DNA of 64,000 bases from Roseomonas sp. (GCA_020249775.1 JADCFA010000023.1:1-64000), one strand, 5' to 3'. Shown: positions 1 through 9,969, counted from the first letter of the stretch. Program-made: numbers and translations. Notes: a model not told the origin generated them from the letters alone.

Positions 1-526
1 CATCGCTGCTGATCGTGTCATCGCCCGCTTCACCCGCGACCGTGTCATCACCAGCAAGGCCAGAGAGCGAGTCATTGCCCGCACCACCCAACACGCCATT
101 CGCGTTATTGTCGCCCACCAACGTGTCGTTATTGGATGAACCGGCGAGGCTTTCAAAGCCGGTGATCGTATCCGCGCTGGCCGTCGCTCGCCCAAGCGAA
201 AGATTGGCCATCACCCCATTGGTCGCGCCATCATAGGACAGCAGGTCATTGCCGATGCCGCCATCCAGGCTGTCATCACCCGAACCGCCATTCAGCGTGT
301 CATGGAGATTGCCGCCAAGCAGCGTGTCATTGCCGGCCCCGCCAAGCAGGCTGTCATTACCGTCCTGCCCCAGCAAGGAGTCATGGCCGTAATTGCCCAC
401 CAGCGTGTCGTTATGGTTGCCGCCATCCAGCATGTCATTGTGGATGCCGCCAGTCAGGCTGTCATTGCCGTTGCCGCCATCCAACGTGTCATTGCCTTCA
501 TCGCCAATCAGGCTGTCATCGCCATG
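1..526 (-). pseudogene. RTX-type repeat protein, third segment (continues past window edge)
   Basis: Read on the minus strand in the frame shifted from the upstream segment, this stretch is continuous glycine/aspartate nonapeptide repeat (GGxGNDTL-like units such as [14 protein letters not shown] near the left edge). It has no start of its own. It is joined to the segment ending at 508 by an apparent one-base deletion near 520-530, where the repeat phase breaks: the upstream frame ends in an unrelated GGMAMTA tail, while the repeat motif resumes immediately in the next frame. The C-terminal type I secretion signal would lie to the left of the window. Together with 508-2721 this was probably one gene for a secreted calcium-binding beta-roll protein. 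Confidence 0.6.
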
Positions 527-1827
527 CCGCCGGCAAGATCGTCATTGCCGTTGCCGCCATTCAGCGTGTCATTGCCTTCATCGCCGATCAGGCTGTCATC
601 GCCTTCACCGCCAATCAGGCTATCAGCGCCATTGCCGCCATCGAGCGTATCATTGCCGTTACTGCCGAGCAGGCTATCACCGCTACCCAGCCCTTGCACG
701 GAATCATCACCGCCCAGCGCGTCAATCGTATCAGCGCCATCAGTACCTGTCAGCGTATCATTGCCTTCAGTCGGGCCAAAGATACCCAGCCCAGAAGCCG
801 CAATCACCGTCGCATTGCCGCTATTCGTATAGGTGATGAAGCCGCCCGTTTCCGTCCCGGCCACCCAGCCAGAGTCAACAAAGGATATACGGTCAGAGCC
901 ACTGCCAAAAACGCGCAGTACATCATTGTCCGAAAGTGCAATGACCCGTGCGACATCCAACTGCAACAGGTTACCGCCGCCCACCAAATCAATCGCTTCA
1001 ATACCTGTCGCGTTGCCCAATTCCGCGATGGTCAGCGTGTCATTGCCCGTACCAAACAAGGAGAGCGTGTCGTTGCCGGACGAGTCATACAGCGCCCAGC
1101 CACCAGACGCGCCGATTACATAAAGATCATTGTCCGAGCCACCAAAAAGGCTATCGTTCCCATCAGCGCCATTCAGCGTATCATGGCCCCCGCCGCCATT
1201 CAGCACGTTGGCTTGGCTATCGCCCAGGATGCTATCACTGCCATTCCCGCCAAGGACGTTTTCAATCCCAATCAGGCTGTCATTGCCAGGGCCGCCAGCA
1301 ACCGTCGCGCGACCTGCTCCAAGGTCTACCGTGACTGACTGTGTCGTGCCTGTAAGTTCAGCGTAGTTCGCCCAATCATTTCCGTCACCACCGGATAGAC
1401 TGTCACTTCCAGCGCCACCCAGAAGCGTATCGGCACCATCACCGCCCAGCAGCGTATTGTCGCCGACAGAACCAACCAGGCTATCAGCCGCATTACCGCC
1501 AATGACCGCTTCAATGCCCGAAAGGTTGTCATTGCCGAAAAAGCCAATCGCTGTCGAATTGGCAAGATCAACCGTCACCGCTGTCGTCGCCGCGGCGAAA
1601 CTCAGCCAATCAATATCGGTGCCACCATCAATGGAATCATTGCCCAGGCCGGCAATCAGCGAATCATCGCCAGTCTCGGCCAGCACCGTGTCATTGCCAG
1701 CACCATCGGAAAGCGTATCGGCACCATCGCCACCCAACAGGCTGTCATGTCCCGCATCGCCAAAAAGACTATCCGCACCGCCATCGCCACTCAGCGTGTC
1801 GTTATCCGTGCCGCCATCCAGACGGTC
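508..1827 (-). pseudogene. RTX-type repeat protein, middle segment after in-frame stop
   Basis: Continues in the same frame as the upstream segment directly after the TAA at 1828-1830: the repeat register (GGDD, stop, DRLDGGTDNDTLSG) is unbroken, so this is a nonsense lesion rather than a gene boundary. The first internal ATG is at 1737, giving a possible 409-aa product of RTX-like repeats interspersed with longer beta-rich inserts (for example YVIGASGGWALYDSSGND). The frame ends at 508 after a frameshift. Translation could restart at 1737 only if a ribosome site exists; none is obvious. An assembly or base-calling error in a highly repetitive gene is an equally good explanation. Confidence 0.6.
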
Positions 1828-2721
1828 TTAGTCATCGCCACCCGAGATTGCATCACTTCCATCGCCGCCCAGCACCGTATCGTTACCAGATTCGCCAAGC
1901 AGACTATCAGCGTTAACGCCACCCAATATGGAGTCATCATCTCCACCGCCGTACAGCCTTAGCCTTAGGCCGATGCCATTACCCGCAATTAACGTGTCAT
2001 TGCCAGTGCCTCCAACAAGGCGTTGATCATCCCCATCACCACCCCGCAGGATGTCCTGACCGGCACCACCATCAATGTATTGGCCTAAGCCATCGGAATC
2101 GCCATCTCCGCCACTGCCGCCCATAAGGCTGTCATCATCGGCTTCGCCTAAAAGATACTGATCAGCTCCATTACCCGCAAACAGCGTGTCATTGCCATCA
2201 CCACCGTAAAGCTGCTGACCGATGCCATCGTAATTGCCACTACCGCCACTACCGCCCAACAGGCTGTCATGATTGTTACCACCGGACAGATCCTGGTCAT
2301 TGCCACTGCCGGCGACCAATGTGTCATTGCCTTCAGCGCCGTACAGGGTAACCGTGCCGCTATCAACCGAAAGGCTATCCGCACCATTACCGCCAAGGAC
2401 CACTTCAATACCGGAAAAAGTGTCATTTCCATCTGCGCCGCTGCTGGTGCCCGCACCAAAATCAACAGTGACATTTTCGCTGGCCGCGGCGTAGCTCAGC
2501 CAATCCTCACCATCCTGACCTTGGATTGAATCATTGTGAAGTCCGCCCGCCAAGGTGTCATTGCCTGCGGCACCATTCAGCGTGTCATTGCCACTGCCAC
2601 CGTTGATACTGTCGGGGCCGACATTGCCCAATACGCTGTCATTACCAGTGTTATTGTTATCAATGGCATTTGGAAACGTATCGCCGCTCGGATTGGTCAG
2701 ACTAACGCCCACATCACTCAT
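1828..2721 (-). CDS. RTX-type calcium-binding repeat protein, N-terminal segment
   Basis: 297 codons from ATG 2721 to a TAA at 1828. The N-terminus (MSDVGVSLTNPSGD) has no signal peptide, as expected for type I-secreted RTX proteins, whose signal is C-terminal. From about residue 27 it is built of repeats of the type NDSVLG, NDTLNGA and GGDGNDTLFAG, the nonapeptide beta-roll that binds calcium. Longer beta-type spacers (ENVTVDFGAG) alternate with the rolls. A GAGG sequence lies 11 bases before the start. The TAA interrupts the repeat in phase, and the same repeat continues downstream to the window edge, so this is the front part of a larger gene. No secretion genes (HlyB/D-like) are nearby in the window. 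Confidence 0.65.
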   Translation of the reverse strand: MSDVGVSLTNPSGDTFPNAIDNNNTGNDSVLGNVGPDSINGGSGNDTLNGAAGNDTLAGGLHNDSIQGQDGEDWLSYAAASENVTVDFGAGTSSGADGNDTFSGIEVVLGGNGADSLSVDSGTVTLYGAEGNDTLVAGSGNDQDLSGGNNHDSLLGGSGGSGNYDGIGQQLYGGDGNDTLFAGNGADQYLLGEADDDSLMGGSGGDGDSDGLGQYIDGGAGQDILRGGDGDDQRLVGGTGNDTLIAGNGIGLRLRLYGGGDDDSILGGVNADSLLGESGNDTVLGGDGSDAISGGDD

Positions 2722-3222
2722 TGGAACTTATTCCTCGATTCCAAAAGCACCGTTTAGCCAGAATGTAATGAGCGAGGCGTTAATCGGCTTGCTCTGCGCA
2801 TTATTCCGTAGCGGGTTTGTTACCCTCCCCCGCGCTCAGTGGCGCGACCCACTTTGCCAAGACGGTTTCGGCGCCTAACACTGGATTACGATGCTTTTTC
2901 AGCCACCTGATTTAGGAATTCTTAAGCTTTTTCAAGTAAAAAGCAAAGCTGCAACGGGCTGGAAAAGAAAAAACGTTGGAAGCCCGCAAAAACAATCTAT
3001 TTTCGCGTTATTGGCATTATTTAAGCAACCATGGGTTGAAATTCGGCTTCCTGAGCCCGTCCGAAAACTGTTTGATGCCGGTTCATCTTTCATGTCTCTC
3101 TGGCTGCTGTCGGATTCGCGGGCGGCACTTGTGTGCTCCAGGAAAATCGGGCGCGTTCTGCTCGAAATGGCGCCATAGTCAACAAAACGCCGCAAGGGAT
3201 GGAAATATTTCAGGATGAATTG
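2722..3222. other. intergenic region upstream of the RTX gene
   Basis: About 500 bases with no convincing gene. The part from 2880 to 3060 is clearly AT-richer than the surroundings, with runs of A and T, and could hold the promoter for the leftward RTX gene. Short open frames here have no recognisable product. Confidence 0.5.
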
Positions 3223-4194
3223 TCATTCTGATCTGATATTGTTTTCCTGCACCACACGCCCCCAAAGCGTCATCTGGCCCTTCAGAAAAGCGCCGAATTC
3301 CTCGGGCGTTGAGCCCACAACATCAATGCCCAAAGGCCCGGTCATGCGCGCGCGCAATTCCGGTTCCGCCATGGCCTTCACCAAGGCGGCGTGAAAGCGC
3401 CGCTGGATTGTCTCCGGCACGCGCGCCGGCGCCAACAACCCCCACCAGGCGAGCGCATCAATGCCGGGCAGGCCCTGTTCGGCCACCGTTGGCAAGTCAG
3501 GAAATAGTGCCGAGCGCTTGGCGCCGGTTTGCGCAAGCGGGCGAAGGGTGCGCCCGACCTGGCCGCCAAGACCCGCATTGGTCGCCATGGGCATGTCCAA
3601 TTCGCCGGCAGCCGCCGCGGCACTCATTGGCCCGCCGCCGCGATAGGGCACATGCACCACGCGAAAATCGCCGGCCTTTTGCATCAGTGTCATCGTCAGA
3701 TGTGAAAGACTGCCATTGCCGATGGACCCATAGGTGATTGTATCCGGCTTTTCCCGGGCCGCCGCGATCACTTCGCGCAAATTCTGCCAGGGGCGGGAAT
3801 TATGCGTGGTGATGATCATGGGCGCGGTGCCAATCAGCATGATCGGCGCGAAATCCCTTTCCGTATCAAAGCCCAGATTGGCGATCAGGAAGGGGTTGAC
3901 GGCATGGGTATCGAACACCGTGACCCAGCTATGGCCATCGGCGGGCGCACGTGCCGCTATCTGCGTCCCCAAGGCACCCGAAGCGCCGGGGCGGTTTTCC
4001 ACCACCACAGGCACACCGAGTCCCGCCGCAAGCCTTGGCTGAATAAGGCGCGTGATGGTGTCCAAGCTGCCGCCGGGCGGGAAAGGGGCGATGATACGGA
4101 TCGGCCCGCTGGGCCAGGCGGGCGCCTGGGCAAGCGAAGGAGCGGCCAGGGGAAGCCCCGCTAGGCTGGCAATCACGGCGCGGCGATGGAACAT
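3223..4194 (-). CDS. Bug/TctC-family tripartite tricarboxylate receptor protein
   Basis: 323 aa, the usual size for periplasmic Bug receptors that bind carboxylates and related small organic ligands. The chosen start at 4194 gives a cleavable signal with an arginine pair (MFHRRAVIASLAG...SLAQA). The longer upstream frame is rejected because it would overlap valS and has no hydrophobic signal. Diagnostic stretches are WPSGPIRIIAPFPPGGSLD near the mature N-terminus, VENRPGASG, and HVPYRGGGPMSAAAAAGE in the second lobe. No TctA/TctB membrane partner is adjacent. The central region (FDTHAVNPFL, GFDTERDFAP) is closely similar to the Bug receptor at 30385-31356, suggesting a recent paralogue pair. 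Ligand unknown. Confidence 0.9.
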   Translation of the reverse strand: MFHRRAVIASLAGLPLAAPSLAQAPAWPSGPIRIIAPFPPGGSLDTITRLIQPRLAAGLGVPVVVENRPGASGALGTQIAARAPADGHSWVTVFDTHAVNPFLIANLGFDTERDFAPIMLIGTAPMIITTHNSRPWQNLREVIAAAREKPDTITYGSIGNGSLSHLTMTLMQKAGDFRVVHVPYRGGGPMSAAAAAGELDMPMATNAGLGGQVGRTLRPLAQTGAKRSALFPDLPTVAEQGLPGIDALAWWGLLAPARVPETIQRRFHAALVKAMAEPELRARMTGPLGIDVVGSTPEEFGAFLKGQMTLWGRVVQENNIRSE

Positions 4195-4292
4195 GGCGAT
4201 TTCCCAAACTTGGACGGTTTTGCAGCGCGTTATGGAACGGAACGCGGCTCCTGCCCTTGACGTAACGCCCTGGGGCGGGGAAGGGAAGCGCC

Positions 4293-6995
4293 ATGCTCGA
4301 CAAGGTTTTCGACCCCGCTGCGATTGAACCCCGCCTCTATGCAGGCTGGGAAGCTTCAGGCGCTTTTTCCGCCCATCCGGAAAGCCCAAAGCGCCCCTTC
4401 ACCATCATGATCCCGCCGCCCAATGTCACGGGTAGCCTGCATATCGGCCATGCGCTGGATAATACCTTGCAGGATGTGCTGATCCGCTGGCGGCGCATGC
4501 AGGGGCGCGATGCGCTGTGGCAGCCCGGCACGGACCATGCCGGCATTGCGACGCAAATGGTGGTGGAACGCTTGCTGGCCGAACAGAAGCAGCCGGACCG
4601 CCGCGCCATGGGGCGCGAGGCTTTCCTGAAGCGCGTTTGGGAATGGAAGGCAGAATCGGGCGGCACCATCACGCGGCAATTGCGCCGGCTTGGCGCCTCG
4701 CTCGATTGGCCGCGCGAACGCTTCACGATGGATGAGGGGCTTTCAGCGGCGGTGCGCGAGGTTTTCGTGACGCTATACCGCCAGGGCCTGATCTATCGCG
4801 ACCGGCGCCTCGTGAATTGGGACCCGAAATTCCTGACGGCGATTTCCGATCTGGAAGTCGAAAGCAAGGAAGTGAAGGGCAGCCTTTGGCATTTGCGCTA
4901 TCCGGTGGAAGGCGCGCCTGGGCGCTTTTTGGTGGTTGCGACAACGCGGCCGGAAACCATGCTGGGCGATACCGCCGTTGCCGTGCACCCCGATGATGCG
5001 CGCTTCAAGGATTTGATCGGCAAGCGCGTGACCCTGCCGCTGCTGGGCCGCGCCATTCCGGTGGTGGCGGATGAATATTCCGATCCCGAAAAGGGCTCGG
5101 GCGCGGTCAAGATCACCCCTGCCCATGACTTCAATGATTTTGAGGTCGGGCGGCGCCATGATCTGCCCATGCCATCTGTTCTGGATGCCGAAGGGCGCGT
5201 GATTCTGGATGAAATCAGCACGCATTTCGCCGCTGCTGATGGCGTTGCAGATCATGAATTGGTACGCGGGCTTTCTGGGCAGGATCGCTTCGCGGCGCGC
5301 AAGGCGATTGTCGCGCGGCTCGAAGAACTTGAACTGGTCGAGAAGATCGAACCGCACACCCATATGGTGCCGCATAGTGAGCGTTCTGGCGTGCCGATTG
5401 AACCGCGGCTCACCATACAATGGTATGTAGATGCCAAGACGCTCGCGGGGCCGGCCATTCATGCGGTGGAATCCGGCCAGACCGTGTTTGCGCCCAAGCA
5501 ATTCGAAAATACTTTCTTCGCCTGGATGCGTGACATCCAGCCCTGGTGCATTTCCCGCCAGCTTTGGTGGGGTCACCAGATTCCCGCCTGGTATGCGCCG
5601 GATGGCGAGGTTTTTGTCGCCCATACCGAAGAAGAAGCCCAAGCGGCGGCGCGTACCAAATACGGTCAGGCGGTGGCGCTGACGCGTGATGAGGATGTGC
5701 TGGATACCTGGTTTTCCAGCGCGCTTTGGCCCTTTTCCACCATTGGCTGGCCGGAAAAAACGCCAGAATTGGCGAAATACTATCCAGGCGATGTTTTGGT
5801 CACTGGATCGGATATCATCTTCTTCTGGGTCGCCCGGATGATGATGATGGGCATTCATTTCATGGATGGCAGGGTGCCCTTCAAGACGGTGTGCATCCAT
5901 GGCCTGGTGCGCGATGAAAAGGGACAGAAAATGTCCAAATCACGCGGCAATGGCATTGATCCCTTGGAATTGCTGGACGCCTATGGCGCGGATGCGATGC
6001 GCTTCACGCTTTGCGCCTTGGCCTCACCCGGGCGCGACATCAAGCTCGGCCGGCAGCGGGTGGAAAGCTACCGATCCTTTGCGACGAAAATCTGGAATGC
6101 GGCGCGGTTTTGCGAAATGAATGGCATTGCGCCGGGCGCAGGGTTTGATCCGGCTTCCGCGAAACTGCCACTCTCACGCTGGATTTTGGACGCCACCAAT
6201 ACAGCGCTGGTGGAAGCGAATGCCGCTTTGGAAGGCTTCCGCTTCGATGATTACGCCAAGGCCTGCTATCGTTTCGCCTGGAATGATTTCTGCGACTGGT
6301 TCCTGGAATTCGCCAAGCCCGTGCTGAATGGCCCTGATGGCGCCGACAAGAATGAAGTGAAGGCGACAGCCGCGCATGTGCTCGGCGTGATCCTGCGTAT
6401 GTTGCACCCGGTGATGCCCTTCATCACGGAGGAATTGTGGCACCGCATGGGTTATGGTGCTGAGGGTAGCCTGATCCGCACCGCCTGGCCGGAAGCCATG
6501 GCGGTGGCCGATGCCGCAGAGGCGCGCGCGGAATTGGATTGGGTGGTGCGGTTGATCTCTGAAATGCGCACCGTGCGGTCTGAGATGAATGTCGCGCCTT
6601 CCATCACCGTGCCGCTGATCATGGTCGGCGCCCTTCCCGAAAGCCTAGCGCGCGCCGAGCGTTGGGCGGATGCCATCCGTCGCCTGGGTCGTGCCAGCGA
6701 GATTCGCGCGCTGAGTGGCGACCCGCCCAAGGGCGTTGTGCAGGCCGTGCTTGATGAAACCACACTGATGCTCCCCTTGGCTGATGTGATTGACTTCGCC
6801 GCCGAACGCGCCCGCCTTGCCAAGGAACGCTCGCGCGTTGAAGGCGAGGTACAAAAGGTTGAAGCCAAGCTTGGCAGTGAGGCTTTCATCTCTCGCGCGC
6901 CGGTGGAAATCGTGGAAGAAAACCGAGAAAGGCTCGCAGCCTGGCAGGCGGAAATCGCGCGGCTTGATGCGGCGCTGGCGCGGATTGCCGGTTGA
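4293..6995 (+). CDS. valS: valyl-tRNA synthetase
   Basis: 900-aa class I aminoacyl-tRNA synthetase that charges tRNA-Val in the cytoplasm. The HIGH signature lies at residues 50-53 within PPPNVTGSLHIGH, and the KMSKS loop at 546-550. Between them sits the CP1 editing domain, which removes mischarged threonine. After the anticodon-binding helices, the last roughly 70 residues form the arginine/glutamate-rich coiled coil typical of ValRS (LAKERSRVEGEVQKVEAKLG). The start is supported by a purine-rich GGGGAAGGGAAG just upstream. The divergent Bug receptor starts 98 bases away, so the two share one promoter region. The length matches alphaproteobacterial ValRS without the long N-terminal extension of eukaryotes. 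Confidence 0.97.
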   Translation: MLDKVFDPAAIEPRLYAGWEASGAFSAHPESPKRPFTIMIPPPNVTGSLHIGHALDNTLQDVLIRWRRMQGRDALWQPGTDHAGIATQMVVERLLAEQKQPDRRAMGREAFLKRVWEWKAESGGTITRQLRRLGASLDWPRERFTMDEGLSAAVREVFVTLYRQGLIYRDRRLVNWDPKFLTAISDLEVESKEVKGSLWHLRYPVEGAPGRFLVVATTRPETMLGDTAVAVHPDDARFKDLIGKRVTLPLLGRAIPVVADEYSDPEKGSGAVKITPAHDFNDFEVGRRHDLPMPSVLDAEGRVILDEISTHFAAADGVADHELVRGLSGQDRFAARKAIVARLEELELVEKIEPHTHMVPHSERSGVPIEPRLTIQWYVDAKTLAGPAIHAVESGQTVFAPKQFENTFFAWMRDIQPWCISRQLWWGHQIPAWYAPDGEVFVAHTEEEAQAAARTKYGQAVALTRDEDVLDTWFSSALWPFSTIGWPEKTPELAKYYPGDVLVTGSDIIFFWVARMMMMGIHFMDGRVPFKTVCIHGLVRDEKGQKMSKSRGNGIDPLELLDAYGADAMRFTLCALASPGRDIKLGRQRVESYRSFATKIWNAARFCEMNGIAPGAGFDPASAKLPLSRWILDATNTALVEANAALEGFRFDDYAKACYRFAWNDFCDWFLEFAKPVLNGPDGADKNEVKATAAHVLGVILRMLHPVMPFITEELWHRMGYGAEGSLIRTAWPEAMAVADAAEARAELDWVVRLISEMRTVRSEMNVAPSITVPLIMVGALPESLARAERWADAIRRLGRASEIRALSGDPPKGVVQAVLDETTLMLPLADVIDFAAERARLAKERSRVEGEVQKVEAKLGSEAFISRAPVEIVEENRERLAAWQAEIARLDAALARIAG

Positions 6996-6998
6996 GCC

Positions 6999-7187
6999 AT
7001 GTTTGATTCAGGTACACTCAACCTATTCGTGGCCATCACGATATTTGTTGGCGTGACGGTACTACTGACGAATGGCTTGGTGCGGCTCAATCTTGGCGGA
7101 GCGCCGCTCAGCCGCGCGGTGGCGCAATTCATCGCGGCCCTGATCGGGCTCGCGGTCGCTGTGGGTTTTTTATACGCCATCGGCTGA
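6999..7187 (+). CDS. small two-helix membrane protein
   Basis: 62 aa beginning 3 bases after the valS stop, so very probably co-transcribed and translationally coupled. Two hydrophobic segments are seen, about residues 7-25 (LFVAITIFVGVTVLLTNGL) and 42-61 (AALIGLAVAVGFLYAIG), with a short polar loop between. I do not recognise a named family. Its position suggests an accessory reading frame of the valS transcript rather than a part of translation itself. Confidence 0.55.
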   Translation: MFDSGTLNLFVAITIFVGVTVLLTNGLVRLNLGGAPLSRAVAQFIAALIGLAVAVGFLYAIG

Positions 7188-7221
7188 TGGCATAGGTCAA
7201 TTTTGCAGGAGGAGACTGACA

Positions 7222-8940
7222 ATGACGAAATGGGACAAGTCAAAGCTGCCGAGCCGGCATACCACCATGGGGCCGGAACGCGCGCCGCATCGTTCCTACT
7301 ACTACGCCATGGGGCTGACACAGGAAGAAATCGTGCAGCCGCTGGTCGGTGTCGCTTCCTGCTGGAATGAAGCGGCACCCTGCAATATCGCCCTGTCGCG
7401 TCAGGCGCAGGCTGCGAAGATCGGTGTGAAGGAAGCCGGCGCCACGCCGCGCGAATTCACCACCATCACGGTCACCGATGGCATCGCGATGGGCCATCAA
7501 TCCATGAAATCATCCTTGGCATCACGCGATACCATAGCGGATTCCATCGAACTCACGATGCGCGGGCATTGCTATGATGCGCTGGTCGGCATTGCGGGCT
7601 GCGACAAGTCACTCCCTGGCGTCATGATGTCCATGATCCGGCTGAATGTGCCATCGGTCTTCATGTATGGCGGGTCCATCATGCCGGGCAAGCATCATGG
7701 CCGTGACGTGACTGTACTGGATGTGTTTGAAGCGGTCGGCAAGCACGCCGCCGGCGGCATGTCTGATGAGGAATTGGATGAGCTGGAACGCCATGCCTGC
7801 CCAGGTGCGGGCGCTTGCGGCGGGCAGTTCACCGCCAATACCATGGCCTGCGTTTCGGAAATGATTGGCCTTGCGCTGCCATTTTCGGCTGGCGCGCCTG
7901 CGCCAGATGAAGACCGCGACCGTTGGGCGATTGAATCTGGCCGCGCCGTGGTGGAGCTGATCCGCCGCAATATCCGCCCGCGCGATATCGTGACGCTTGA
8001 TGCGCTGCATAATGCCGCGGCGATTGTCGGCGCCACCGGTGGTTCGACCAATGCCGCTTTGCATCTGCCCGCCATGGCGCATGAGGCCGGCATCCGCTTC
8101 ACCTTGCAGGATGTGGCCGAGATCATGCGCAAGACGCCGCATATCGCCGACCTCAAGCCCGGCGGGCGTTATGTCGCTGCCGATGTGCATCGCATTGGTG
8201 GTGTGCCCATCATCATCAAGGCGCTGATTGATGGCGGCTATGTGAAGGGTCATTGCATGACCGTCACCGGAAAGACCATTGGCGAAAATCACCGCGAAGT
8301 GATCGTGCCGAAGGATCAGGATGTGGTGCGCCCCTGTTCCGATCCGATCAGCCCGATTGGTGGCGTGGTCGCGCTGAAAGGCAATCTGGCGCCCGAGGGT
8401 GCCATTGTGAAAATCGCCGGCATGGAAAAGCTCCGCTTCGAAGGCACCGCACTTTGCTTCGATTGCGAAGAAGATGCCTTCAAGGCCGTTGAAATGCGCG
8501 CCTATAAGCCGGGCGATGTCATCATCGTGCGCTATGAAGGCCCGAAGGGTGGGCCTGGCATGCGTGAAATGCTCTCCACCACCTCGGCCATCTATGGCCA
8601 GGGCATGGGGGATAAGGTGGCCCTGATCACCGATGGGCGTTTTTCGGGTGCGACGCGCGGCTTCTGCATTGGCCATGTCGGGCCGGAAGCGGCGGTGGGC
8701 GGGCCGATTGCGCTGCTGCGTGATGGCGACAAGATCATTATTGATGCGCAGAACGGTACGATTGATGTGGCGCTGTCAGATGAGGAATTGGCCAAGCGCC
8801 GCGCCGAATGGAAACCGCGCCAGACCGATTATAACTCAGGCGTGCTCTGGAAATATGCACAGCTTGTGGGCCCGGCCTATCTTGGCGCGGTGACCCATCC
8901 GGGTGGCGGGGCTGAGACCCATTGCTACGCGGATCAGTGA
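7222..8940 (+). CDS. ilvD: dihydroxy-acid dehydratase
   Basis: 572 aa; converts 2,3-dihydroxy-isovalerate and 2,3-dihydroxy-3-methylvalerate to the 2-keto acids in the last shared step of valine, isoleucine and leucine synthesis. IlvD/Edd family signatures are present: the iron-sulfur cysteines in VASCWNEAAPCN, in GCDKSLPG and in HACPGAGACGGQFTANTM, and the C-terminal DGRFSGATRGFCIGHV block that closes the active site. An AGGAGG ribosome site lies 9 bases before the ATG. The length equals that of the IlvD type, not 6-phosphogluconate dehydratase (about 600 aa). The next gene overlaps its stop codon. Confidence 0.96.
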   Translation: MTKWDKSKLPSRHTTMGPERAPHRSYYYAMGLTQEEIVQPLVGVASCWNEAAPCNIALSRQAQAAKIGVKEAGATPREFTTITVTDGIAMGHQSMKSSLASRDTIADSIELTMRGHCYDALVGIAGCDKSLPGVMMSMIRLNVPSVFMYGGSIMPGKHHGRDVTVLDVFEAVGKHAAGGMSDEELDELERHACPGAGACGGQFTANTMACVSEMIGLALPFSAGAPAPDEDRDRWAIESGRAVVELIRRNIRPRDIVTLDALHNAAAIVGATGGSTNAALHLPAMAHEAGIRFTLQDVAEIMRKTPHIADLKPGGRYVAADVHRIGGVPIIIKALIDGGYVKGHCMTVTGKTIGENHREVIVPKDQDVVRPCSDPISPIGGVVALKGNLAPEGAIVKIAGMEKLRFEGTALCFDCEEDAFKAVEMRAYKPGDVIIVRYEGPKGGPGMREMLSTTSAIYGQGMGDKVALITDGRFSGATRGFCIGHVGPEAAVGGPIALLRDGDKIIIDAQNGTIDVALSDEELAKRRAEWKPRQTDYNSGVLWKYAQLVGPAYLGAVTHPGGGAETHCYADQ

Positions 8941-9353
8941 TCCGCGCCGCTTGCCTTGCCGTGATGCTTTGCGCTGCCAGCCCGCTGGCGGCGCAAGGTT
9001 TTAATGGCGTCTGGCAGGGCAGGCTGACCTGTGATGCGGTTGAAGGCATTACCCAAGTGCCTTTGGATGCACCATTCACCATCCGTGTCGAAGGTGCCGT
9101 AGCGAAGTATGAACGCCCGGTCCTTTCAGCCTCCGGCGCGCGGACGGGCGCTTGGGAACGCGGTGAAGGACGAGTTGGTGCGGATGGCGCGCTTTTGCTG
9201 CAAGGTGGGTCTTCCGGGCGCGGCTTTCATTATCGCGCGCGCTATGAAGGCCGCCTTGGTGCGGATAGCGTGGCGCGCTTCACCGGGGCGCAGGATTGGA
9301 TGCTGGCGGATCGCGATTTCACCCGGCCTTGCGCGGTTGAAGTGCGACGATAA
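8937..9353 (+). CDS. secreted protein of unknown function
   Basis: 138 aa starting with a GTG that overlaps the ilvD TGA in a GTGA junction, so translation is probably coupled to ilvD. An upstream in-frame TTG at 8922 is possible but less likely. Residues 1-20 form a signal peptide (VIRAACLAVMLCAASPLAAQG). The mature part starts with GFNGVWQGRLTCD and contains several G-x-W/R beta-strand-like segments, resembling small periplasmic beta-barrel proteins. No family assigned. The remaining cysteines (in LTCDA and TRPCAVE) could form one disulfide. Confidence 0.6.
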   Translation: MIRAACLAVMLCAASPLAAQGFNGVWQGRLTCDAVEGITQVPLDAPFTIRVEGAVAKYERPVLSASGARTGAWERGEGRVGADGALLLQGGSSGRGFHYRARYEGRLGADSVARFTGAQDWMLADRDFTRPCAVEVRR

Positions 9354-9499
9354 CCATTGGGTCTCGTCGGCATGGCCGGCGAAGCATAGATGGCGCGGAA
9401 AGGCCCCGTGCTTACGCTACCTCAGCACGCGACTGCATCAGTCACACGACGTGATGCTTGCCCACAAGAGGCGATCAATACACGGACGAACCACGAAAG

Positions 9500-9952
9500 T
9501 CAGCTCCTGATCCATTCCGGTTCATCAACCGGCACCAGATCGGGCAGGTTCACCACCACTTCCTCGGTGCCGGAACGCACCAGCGCGCAATGCAGCACCT
9601 CGGTCGCGGAGGCATTGATTTCCTGATGCGGCACATAGGGCGGCACCAGGAAGAAATCGCCCGCGCGCGCTTCGGTAATGAATTCCAGCCGATCACCCCA
9701 ACGCATATGGGCGGTGCCGCTGATGATGTAGATCACGCTTTCAAGCGCGCCATGATGATGCGCGCCGGTGCGCGAATTGGGCTCGATCCGATTGGTGCCG
9801 GCCCAAAGCGCGACCGAGCCTGTGCGCGCGCCGCTGATCGCGACTTCGCGGTTCATGCCAAGGGTTTCGGGCGTATCGGAACTTTTTGCATTCGCGCGCA
9901 CATGCTTGATGCCGCGGCTGCGCCAATCAATCGGGTTCAGGCTATCGGGCAT
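9500..9952 (-). CDS. cupin-domain protein
   Basis: 150 aa, one cupin barrel. Metal-binding motif 1 is visible as GAHHHGALESVIYIISG with the family's two histidines and glutamate, followed by a conserved glycine turn (ARAGDFFLVPPYVPHQE) carrying the motif 2 histidine. The start at 9952 (MPDSLNPIDW) is chosen because GAGACC lies just before it and the next Bug gene ends 17 bases upstream, so both probably belong to one minus-strand transcript. Substrate unknown. Cupins next to TTT receptors often act in catabolism of the imported acid, which is an inference here. Confidence 0.75.
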   Translation of the reverse strand: MPDSLNPIDWRSRGIKHVRANAKSSDTPETLGMNREVAISGARTGSVALWAGTNRIEPNSRTGAHHHGALESVIYIISGTAHMRWGDRLEFITEARAGDFFLVPPYVPHQEINASATEVLHCALVRSGTEEVVVNLPDLVPVDEPEWIRS

Positions 9953-9969
9953 GGGGGTCTCCTTCAGGG

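Noticed and set aside
302-2757. Long plus-strand open frames antisense to the RTX repeat (for example 302-832, 694-1338, 1457-1831)
   Set aside because: They are by-products of the repeat: the antisense reading gives low-complexity [13 protein letters not shown]-type peptides with the same period.
2891-3195. Overlapping short open frames on both strands upstream of the RTX gene
   Set aside because: No ribosome site, no recognisable product, and AT-rich promoter-like composition.
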